DNA of 12,233 nt, from positions 1-12,233 of the forward strand of contig JAJPKG010000348.1 in NCBI GenBank assembly GCA_021323815.1, given 5' to 3'. Below the pieces are notes generated by a model that did not search any database, was not told where the DNA came from, and saw only the letters and a list, made by a program, of their open reading frames with translations. A program made the translations under genes and the position numbers. The stretch is from Pseudomonadota bacterium (GTDB lineage: Bacteria > Chloroflexota > Ktedonobacteria > Ktedonobacterales > JACDGC01). Within the stretch, counting starts at the first letter, position 1, and each line of letters starts with the position of its first letter. Positions 1 through 4,778 of this stretch are shown piece after piece.

Positions 1-117
1 ATTACCGCTGGTGCAAAGATGGCAGATGGGCACGCATCCGCCAGGTGTTGCTGGAGCCGGCTATTGCTTCCTCTGCTTGAGGCCGCTAAGTGTCACTGTA
101 GTACTAGTATCGCGTGC

Positions 118-465
118 TTATTTCACGAGGCCCAGCGTGGAGTTGAGCAGCACGGCCAGCGCGGCGTCGCTGAGCAACAGGAAGACGGTCAACGTCAGGC
201 CCACCTTCGCCTCGGCATGGCGCTTCCCCAGGCGCAGCCCCACCAGCCCAAAGACGGCGGCGAAGGGCAGCGCCAGCAGCGCCACCGCGCCACTGGCATA
301 ATAGAGCAGGTGGCTCCAGTCGCTGGCAGCGTATTTCTGCCAGGCGACATAACCGGCGCTTGCGGCAAGAATGGCGACGATGCCCAGCAAGCCGGCGATC
401 CAGCTAGCTCTGGCCGTCCAATGCGAGGTGACAGTTGATGTGGCGGGCGGTGCAGCAGCGGTCAT
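118..465 (-). CDS. Small three-helix membrane protein, unknown function
   Basis: This is a 115-residue protein that I do not recognise. It has a short polar, Ala/Pro/Thr-rich N-terminus (about residues 1-19) and three hydrophobic segments at roughly 21-42, 53-78 and 87-108. A basic stretch (GKRH, 80-83) lies between helices 2 and 3, so it is very likely an integral inner-membrane protein. No catalytic motif is visible. The open frame continues further upstream, but I chose the ATG at 465 because a perfect AGGAGG lies 7 bases before it and because the upstream residues look non-coding. It is the last gene of the leftward block, 142 bases downstream of dtd. That gap contains a possible promoter of its own, so co-transcription with dtd is uncertain. 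Confidence 0.75.
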   Translation of the reverse strand: MTAAAPPATSTVTSHWTARASWIAGLLGIVAILAASAGYVAWQKYAASDWSHLLYYASGAVALLALPFAAVFGLVGLRLGKRHAEAKVGLTLTVFLLLSDAALAVLLNSTLGLVK

Positions 466-472
466 GAACGTG

Positions 473-478
473 CCTCCT
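473..478 (-). promoter_or_regulatory. Shine-Dalgarno AGGAGG deciding the start at 465
   Basis: A perfect AGGAGG lies on the minus strand with a 7-base spacer to the ATG at 465. It supports the short 115-residue product over a longer one that would begin at 624. Confidence 0.7.
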
Positions 479-541
479 GGGAAACAAGAGATTCTCCTAA
501 TCCTACATTCTGAAGACGGGCATCCATAGTGGCACGTTGCC

Positions 542-550
542 ATGATAACA
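542..550 (-). promoter_or_regulatory. Possible extended -10 promoter for the small membrane protein
   Basis: The minus strand reads TGT-TATCAT, a 5/6 match to TATAAT preceded by a TGn extended -10 element. It would give a leader of about 70 bases before the ATG at 465. No convincing -35 hexamer was found, so the assignment is weak. Confidence 0.3.
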
Positions 551-607
551 CAGGTGGTTGTGAAAGACGGCTGCAAATGGCGAGATCGTGACGGATTACC
601 GGAGTTC

Positions 608-1045
608 TCAGCCATCCAGCACAATCGTCACCGGACCGTCGTTGACCAGCGTGACTTGCATATATGCGCCGAAGCGGCCCTCCTCAACCGTCAGGCCAAG
701 CTGGCGCAAGGCGGCGACGAAGCGCGCGATGAGCGGCGCGGCCATCTCCGGCCTGGCGGCGGCAGCGAAGTTGGGGCGCGTCCCCTTGCGCAGCTCGCCC
801 AGCAGCGTGAATTGCGAGACGACGAGGATCTCCCCACCAACATCCAGCACGGAACGGTTCATCTTACCGACGTCATCTTCAAAGATGCGCAGCCGGGCGA
901 TTTTGCCGGCCATCGCCGTCACCGTCGCCTCGGCGTCATCCTGGCCGATGCCCACCAACAGCAACAAACCGGGACCAATGGCCCCGGTGATATCACTATC
1001 TACGGTGACGCGCGCTTCGCTCACGCGCTGGACCACAACGCGCAT
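608..1045 (-). CDS. dtd: D-aminoacyl-tRNA deacylase (Dtd)
   Basis: Dtd hydrolyses the ester bond of D-aminoacyl-tRNAs, and of glycine mischarged on tRNA-Ala. It recycles the tRNA and keeps D-residues out of proteins; it acts in the cytosol as a homodimer. The 145-residue length is typical. Family hallmarks are all visible: the N-terminal MRVVVQRV strand, GLLLLVGI (26-33), the MNRSV region (62-66), the active-site SQFTL (77-81), GRFGAYM (123-129), and the NDGPVT motif (135-140) whose Gly-Pro pair provides chiral proofreading. No key residue is missing. The start ATG lies only 3 bases after the stop of the upstream zinc-ribbon gene and has only a weak GGGA as ribosome binding site, so translation is probably coupled to that gene. 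The family assignment is secure. Confidence 0.96.
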   Translation of the reverse strand: MRVVVQRVSEARVTVDSDITGAIGPGLLLLVGIGQDDAEATVTAMAGKIARLRIFEDDVGKMNRSVLDVGGEILVVSQFTLLGELRKGTRPNFAAAARPEMAAPLIARFVAALRQLGLTVEEGRFGAYMQVTLVNDGPVTIVLDG

Positions 1046-1048
1046 GTG

Positions 1049-1366
1049 CTATCCCGCTGCGGCGACGGTTTTCGGCGCGGCATCACTGGCGGGCGCGCCA
1101 CCACTCTCGGCAGGCTTGCTGTCGCTTTTGCTCGCCTCGGTGGCACCGCTGTCGCCTGCGCTGGAAGCCGGCTCAGTGGCGATCTGCGAGCGGCGATTAT
1201 CGGTGCTATAAAACCCGCTGCCCTTAAAGACGATGCCGGCGGGGAACAGGACACGATGAATGGGACCTTCGCATTGCGGACAGGTGGTCAGCGGATCGTC
1301 GGTCATATGTTGCCATGCCTCGAAACGATGACCGCAATTCTCGCAGCGATAGACATAGGTCGGCAT
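1049..1366 (-). CDS. FmdB-family zinc-ribbon protein
   Basis: This 105-residue protein begins with the characteristic MPTYVYRC, followed by a four-cysteine zinc ribbon: C8-x2-C11 and C29-x2-C32. The conserved segment GIVFKGSGFY follows at 44-53. These features define the FmdB/CxxC_CxxC_SSSS putative regulatory family, a very widespread small-protein family with no firmly established general function. After residue 57 the chain becomes a Ser/Ala/Glu/Lys-rich low-complexity tail that is probably disordered. Its stop codon is 3 bases from the dtd start, so the two genes form a tight operon. The start fits the family, but the nearest good Shine-Dalgarno (AGGAGG, 1381-1386) is 14 bases upstream, which is unusually far, and no in-frame alternative start exists before the upstream stop. 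Confidence 0.92.
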   Translation of the reverse strand: MPTYVYRCENCGHRFEAWQHMTDDPLTTCPQCEGPIHRVLFPAGIVFKGSGFYSTDNRRSQIATEPASSAGDSGATEASKSDSKPAESGGAPASDAAPKTVAAAG

Positions 1367-1380
1367 AAGCGATAAAACAT

Positions 1381-1386
1381 CCTCCT
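1381..1386 (-). promoter_or_regulatory. Shine-Dalgarno AGGAGG at unusually long spacing (FmdB gene)
   Basis: A perfect AGGAGG on the minus strand lies 14 bases before the ATG at 1366. An out-of-frame ATG at 1380 abuts it directly, which is too close for normal initiation. In-frame codons between 1367 and the upstream stop (1385-1387) contain no alternative start, so the family-typical start remains best. Confidence 0.45.
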
Positions 1387-1411
1387 ACATGCGCGGACTG
1401 GAAATGGGATT

Positions 1412-1428
1412 GGCGTTGTTGGAACGCC
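1412..1428 (-). promoter_or_regulatory. Small hairpin in the leader of the fmdB-dtd transcript
   Basis: Inverted repeat of two 6-base arms (1412-1417 and 1423-1428, GGCGTT/AACGCC) around a 5-base loop, just downstream of the predicted extended -10. A second pair of arms, AATGGGAT at 1403-1410 and ATCCCATT at 1437-1444, flanks it asymmetrically, and the right one overlaps the -10. It could stabilise the 5' end of the mRNA or bind a regulator; neither is shown. Confidence 0.3.
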
Positions 1429-1441
1429 CTTTCATCATCCC

Positions 1442-1450
1442 ATTATAGCA
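1442..1450 (-). promoter_or_regulatory. Extended -10 promoter for the fmdB-dtd operon
   Basis: The minus strand reads TGC-TATAAT, a consensus -10 with an extended TGn element, about 75 bases upstream of the ATG at 1366. There is no good -35 hexamer, as is common for extended -10 promoters. It lies just after the stop of the J-domain/zincin gene, giving the fmdB-dtd pair its own promoter. Confidence 0.5.
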
Positions 1451-1472
1451 CATTTCGGTGGCTCCCTGCCGC

Positions 1473-2426
1473 TCACGATTTCACCCAGATGGGCATTTCG
1501 TCGTGGTCCAGACCGAAATGATGGGCGATCTCATGCAGCAGCGTGGCGCGCACCTGGTGTTCGATGCGCGACGGGGAAAAGAGGCAATGGCGCTCAATCG
1601 GCCCCCGATAGAGCGTGATGCGCTCCGGCGTGCCGGCGTTATAGACGCCCTGTTTGGTGAGCGGAATGCCTTCATACAGGCCGAACAGCGTCCATCCCGG
1701 CTTGACGCCGACGCGGCGCAACACGTCCATGCTTGGCTCTTGCTCGATGAAGATCGCCATATTTTGCAATTGCTCGGCGAATTCTTCGGGCAGATCATCC
1801 AGCGCCTCTTGCACCAGTTCCTCAAAGTCCGACTGCGGGCGCATGGTCTGGGCAGCATCCTCGCGCGCTTGCCGTGCCGGCTGGTCAGGTTCGACGCTGC
1901 GGCCAAAGATGAACAGCGCGACGATGATCACCGCGACGGCAATGCCCCCGCTGATGACGGCGGTGGTGATATCCCCGCTGCGCGAGGCGATGCCGGCGAA
2001 GGCGAGGAAAATGAGGGTGAAGATCATGCCGAAAAAGATGCGGATGCCATTCGGATCGCTGGTGGCCGGCCCGCTGCCACCCACGGATGGAGCATAGCCG
2101 GGGATGCCCATGCCGACATCGCGCATGGGAAAAGGCTTTGCCCCCGGTGCCACGCCGTCATCAGCCGCGCGAGCTTGCCACACTTCGCCGTTATAGGCGC
2201 GGTCATATTCAGCGCGACGTTCGGGATCTTCCAGCACGCTGTACGCTTCGGTCAGCAGGCGCATGCGCCGCTCGGCCTGCTCGCGCAGGTGGTCTGGGGC
2301 AGTGCGATAGCGATCGGGGTGCCACAGTTTGGCCAGCCGCCAGAAAGCACGGCGAATCTCATCCTGGCTGGCGGTTGGCGCAACGCCCAAAATACCGTAA
2401 TAATCGCGTTGTTTGGTGGTCGCCAT
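1473..2426 (-). CDS. J-domain / transmembrane / minimal zincin metallopeptidase fusion
   Basis: The 317-residue protein combines three modules. Residues about 7-76 form a DnaJ-type J domain with the diagnostic HPD at 36-38, which stimulates Hsp70 ATPase activity. A linker (77-125) rich in Gly and Pro leads to two hydrophobic segments (about 128-147 and 153-175). Residues about 198-317 resemble the small zincin-like metallopeptidase family (formerly DUF1025). They end in HEIAHHFGLDH (298-308), an HExxHxxGxxH zinc site with general base E299 and probable ligands H302 and H308, followed by a short tail. There is no DnaJ zinc-finger or substrate-binding C-terminal domain, so this is not DnaJ itself. 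The ATG at 2426 was chosen because it directly precedes the J domain, with GGAAGG 9 bases upstream. An in-frame ATG at 2462 is possible but overlaps the predicted -10. The role is unknown: perhaps Hsp70-assisted proteolysis at the membrane (inference). Confidence 0.9.
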   Translation of the reverse strand: MATTKQRDYYGILGVAPTASQDEIRRAFWRLAKLWHPDRYRTAPDHLREQAERRMRLLTEAYSVLEDPERRAEYDRAYNGEVWQARAADDGVAPGAKPFPMRDVGMGIPGYAPSVGGSGPATSDPNGIRIFFGMIFTLIFLAFAGIASRSGDITTAVISGGIAVAVIIVALFIFGRSVEPDQPARQAREDAAQTMRPQSDFEELVQEALDDLPEEFAEQLQNMAIFIEQEPSMDVLRRVGVKPGWTLFGLYEGIPLTKQGVYNAGTPERITLYRGPIERHCLFSPSRIEHQVRATLLHEIAHHFGLDHDEMPIWVKS

Positions 2427-2460
2427 ATCTGCCAACCTTCCGGGCGAGAAACTTATCCGC

Positions 2461-2490
2461 ATTATAGCGTATTTTGGATCAGGAGACCAA
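2461..2490 (-). promoter_or_regulatory. Promoter for the J-domain/zincin gene
   Basis: A perfect TATAAT on the minus strand (2466-2461), preceded after 18 bases by TTGGTC (2490-2485, 3/6 match to TTGACA). It would give a leader of roughly 28 bases before the ATG at 2426. The preceding bases CGC resemble the TGC found at other -10 sites in this window. Confidence 0.5.
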
Positions 2491-2519
2491 AAATCGCAAC
2501 GATTGGGCGATGCGCGTCT

Positions 2520-2548
2520 TTGCAACTGGCAAGAGCGCGTAGTATACT
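2520..2548 (+). promoter_or_regulatory. Sigma-70-type promoter for the acyltransferase gene
   Basis: TTGCAA (2520-2525, 4/6 to the -35 consensus), a 17-base spacer, and TATACT (2543-2548, 5/6 to the -10 consensus). Transcription would start near 2555 and leave a leader of about 97 bases before the ATG at 2652. It diverges from the leftward promoter at 2461-2490. Confidence 0.55.
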
Positions 2549-2651
2549 CTCCTATAAGTAAGACTTGATCGTCTCGCATAACCACCACCGCTGATGATGG
2601 CGCGGCGCGCGTTGAGGCACATCGCTCCATCGCAAAGAAGAAGGCCCGCAG

Positions 2652-3608
2652 ATGGCTACCCTCAAAGAAGAGCCACTTCCCCGCGTTCCCGCACCCGCCA
2701 TTCCCTTGCCGCCGGTCAATGATGCCACCATCAAACGGGCGCGTGAGGGATTGGCCGCTGCTCGCGACCAGCATGCCCGCGCCGGCATCGAATATTCGCT
2801 GGCGCAGGGTGATGCCATCGCCCAGGGCCGGCCTGACCGGCGGCTGAGCGGCGAAACGCGCCGCCGCCTGTTGCGCTTGCTGATCAATTCACTCTTCAAG
2901 GTGCGCGTGGAGCATGCCGAACATATCCCCACCACGCCGGTGATGCTCGCGCCCAACCACCTGAACCACATCGATCCCTTCCTGCTGCTGGCGCAATTGC
3001 CCGCCAAGCCGTATTATTATGTGCTGGGCGACGCGCGCACGCTCTATAACAAAGCCTGGAAGCGCCGGCTCATTCATGTGGTGGGCGGCGTCATCCCGCT
3101 GGACCGCATCTGGAAGGAAGAAACCGCCGTGATGCAAGCCGTCCAGAACGGGGAGCATCCCGAACTGGCAGATCTGGCTGCTGCCATCGAAAGTGATGTG
3201 CCGGATGGCGGCTCGCTGGACGCGCTGCGGCGGCTGGATCGCATTGTGCAGGGGATTTTCGCGCGCGGCGACTCGCTCCTCATCTTCCCTGAAGGGGGGC
3301 TGGGCACGCGCGAAGGCCATCTGCGTCTGCCGCTCAAGCGCGGTGCCATCATCTACGCCATGCGCGCCGGGGTCCCCATCGTTCCTGTCGGCATGACGGG
3401 CAACCGCGATCTGTACCTGCGCAAAGAGATCACCATCCGTTTCGGCAAACCGCTACACTTCGGCCAGTCGGAGCGTCCCCGCCCGCGCGAGGTGCAAGCC
3501 GGTCTGGACGCCCTGCAAGAAGCTATCTCCGATCTCATCGATCCCACCTATCAAGAGCCAACCGGCCCAAAACCGCTGCGGCATTTGCTGAACCACATGC
3601 TGTGGTAA
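2652..3608 (+). CDS. PlsC-family 1-acyl-glycerol-3-phosphate acyltransferase
   Basis: This 318-residue protein belongs to the PlsC/lysophosphatidic acid acyltransferase superfamily, which transfers a fatty acyl group to a glycerophosphate lipid in phospholipid synthesis at the membrane. The motif order is intact: NHLNHID (102-108), giving catalytic H103-x4-D108; GVIPLDR (146-152); FPEG (212-215); and GVPIVPVGM (240-248). Residues 1-70 precede the catalytic domain and are charged, with no obvious membrane helix. An extra segment of about 45 residues lies between the second and third motifs (about 155-200), longer than in compact PlsC proteins. A purine-rich AGAAGAAGG precedes the ATG. It is the first gene rightward from the divergent promoter region; the lipoprotein gene follows after 140 bases without a clear terminator. 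The exact acyl acceptor cannot be told from sequence. Confidence 0.9.
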   Translation: MATLKEEPLPRVPAPAIPLPPVNDATIKRAREGLAAARDQHARAGIEYSLAQGDAIAQGRPDRRLSGETRRRLLRLLINSLFKVRVEHAEHIPTTPVMLAPNHLNHIDPFLLLAQLPAKPYYYVLGDARTLYNKAWKRRLIHVVGGVIPLDRIWKEETAVMQAVQNGEHPELADLAAAIESDVPDGGSLDALRRLDRIVQGIFARGDSLLIFPEGGLGTREGHLRLPLKRGAIIYAMRAGVPIVPVGMTGNRDLYLRKEITIRFGKPLHFGQSERPRPREVQAGLDALQEAISDLIDPTYQEPTGPKPLRHLLNHMLW

Positions 3609-3748
3609 ACGCTCGTTCTGTCGTTGCACGCATGCGGCTTGCTTTGCTCGCTCTCTTCTGAGATCGCTTCATTTTGATGCCCTCAATTTGCATCCCTCTG
3701 CGTTCACTTTGAGCAAGAACGGTGTCTTTCACTCCGAGGAATGAGGGT

Positions 3749-4690
3749 ATGATCATGAGATCTCCACACCTGCTCAAAGCGATCTTCGCGCTGCTGGCGA
3801 TGGCCGGCGTCTTGATGGCATGCAGCCTGGGGGATAGCACGACGACAGTGACCAGCACCACCGGCGGCGTTTCTTCCTCTACCGGCGGCAGCTCGTCTTC
3901 GTCCACCAGCACATCCACCGCGCCAGCGACTTGCGCCAGTCTGGTTCCCGGCGGCAGCGCGGCCAGCGGCGGTTCGTCCTTCACAGATATCGTCTATCCC
4001 ACCGGGGCAATTGCTACCGGGCTGGTGTTGCATCATAGCGGCACCGGGCAATGGACGATCTATCTACAAAACGCCTGCGCGCCGGGGACCACCGCCAGCG
4101 CTGTGCGAGCGTTCTACGCAACGCAACTGCCCGCGCACGGTTGGGCATACACGCCCACGCTGCCGTTTGATGGCAGTTATCAGGCTCCATGCGGCGATGC
4201 TTATTGTTGGGGGAAAGACGCCGCCCCGCGCTATGTCGGCCTGGAAGGCGCGATCGATGCCGGCGGCGGCAACGTGACCTTCACGCTGCGACTGTTCGTG
4301 CCACCCCCCGCCCCAAATTGCAGCGCGGGTGATACGCTGGGCATCTATTCCGGCAAAACGTATCAGTCCACGTGGGATGAAGCGCACGTCCCCCTGCCGC
4401 CGCTCACGCTGTATGGCATCGGCGACGGCTACAGCAATTCCACCAGCAGCCATGATACTGTGGTGGGCATGTGCAGCGCCGGCAACGCGGCTTCGGTGAA
4501 CACATTCTTCAATACTGAGCTGCCACGCGTTGGCTATACACACGGCTCGCCACCAGTGGCGATTGCGACAGCCTGCATGGTAACAAGCCCGGTCTGGTAC
4601 AAAGGCAATACGATGTTTAGCTGGACCGTTGTCGGCGGCACGGTGCCAAACGGCATCATCTGGCAGATGAGCGAATGTACAGCCATTTAA
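3749..4690 (+). CDS. Secreted lipoprotein with duplicated cysteine-patterned domain
   Basis: The 313-residue product starts with a signal peptide: a basic n-region, a hydrophobic core at about 11-24, and the lipobox LMAC with Cys25 as lipidation site. It is therefore probably anchored to the outer face of the membrane. A Ser/Thr/Gly-rich linker follows (about 30-60). The rest looks like two copies of one domain (about 60-186 and 190-313). Cysteines 62/110/148 in copy one match 191/242/276 in copy two, and each copy has C-x-x-G, then A-S-x-V, x-F-[YF], a T-x-L-P, and G-[WY]. C153 and C310 are extra. I do not recognise the domain or its function. ATG 3749 has GAGGA 8 bases upstream and ATG 3755 has GAGGG 7 bases upstream; either is plausible, and both leave the signal peptide intact. 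It is convergent with the restriction-modification gene. Confidence 0.8.
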   Translation: MIMRSPHLLKAIFALLAMAGVLMACSLGDSTTTVTSTTGGVSSSTGGSSSSSTSTSTAPATCASLVPGGSAASGGSSFTDIVYPTGAIATGLVLHHSGTGQWTIYLQNACAPGTTASAVRAFYATQLPAHGWAYTPTLPFDGSYQAPCGDAYCWGKDAAPRYVGLEGAIDAGGGNVTFTLRLFVPPPAPNCSAGDTLGIYSGKTYQSTWDEAHVPLPPLTLYGIGDGYSNSTSSHDTVVGMCSAGNAASVNTFFNTELPRVGYTHGSPPVAIATACMVTSPVWYKGNTMFSWTVVGGTVPNGIIWQMSECTAI

Positions 4691-4717
4691 GCGAGATGGA
4701 TGCGAGATCTATTCTCA

Positions 4718-4757
4718 TGTGGCTGAGGATTCTACCGAGGTGGAATCCTCAGCCGCA
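4718..4757. terminator. Strong hairpin between convergent genes, probable bidirectional terminator
   Basis: Perfect 12-base arms at 4721-4732 (GGCTGAGGATTC) and 4743-4754, extendable outward by three pairs (one G-T wobble) to 4718 and 4757. The inner loop has further complementary bases. It sits between the lipoprotein stop (4690) and the stop of the leftward gene (4779), as expected for a shared terminator. Neither side has a T-run, so it is not a textbook intrinsic terminator, and a dispersed palindromic repeat is an alternative. Confidence 0.55.
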
Positions 4758-4778
4758 GCATAGGAGCCGTCTCTGCCA

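Noticed and set aside
102..109. Palindrome TACTAGTA downstream of the first gene
   Set aside because: Eight bases of perfect symmetry with no flanking stem, T-run or partner site; expected by chance. I see nothing else in 1-117.
542..1375. Rightward open frame opposite dtd and the FmdB-type gene
   Set aside because: It is antisense to two well-supported genes that match known families over their full length.
1473..2426. Annotation of the J-domain gene as the chaperone DnaJ
   Set aside because: There is no Gly/Phe region, CxxCxGxG zinc finger or substrate-binding domain; instead there are membrane helices and a zincin domain.
1458..2561. Long rightward open frame opposite the J-domain/zincin gene
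   Set aside because: It is antisense to a gene with clear J-domain and HExxH motifs; its translation has no recognisable domain and an odd His/Arg/Asp-rich composition typical of GC-rich shadow frames.
4718..4757. tRNA-like or riboswitch-like structure at the hairpin
   Set aside because: There is a single stem only, no TPsiC-type GTTCGAATC sequence and no anticodon arm.
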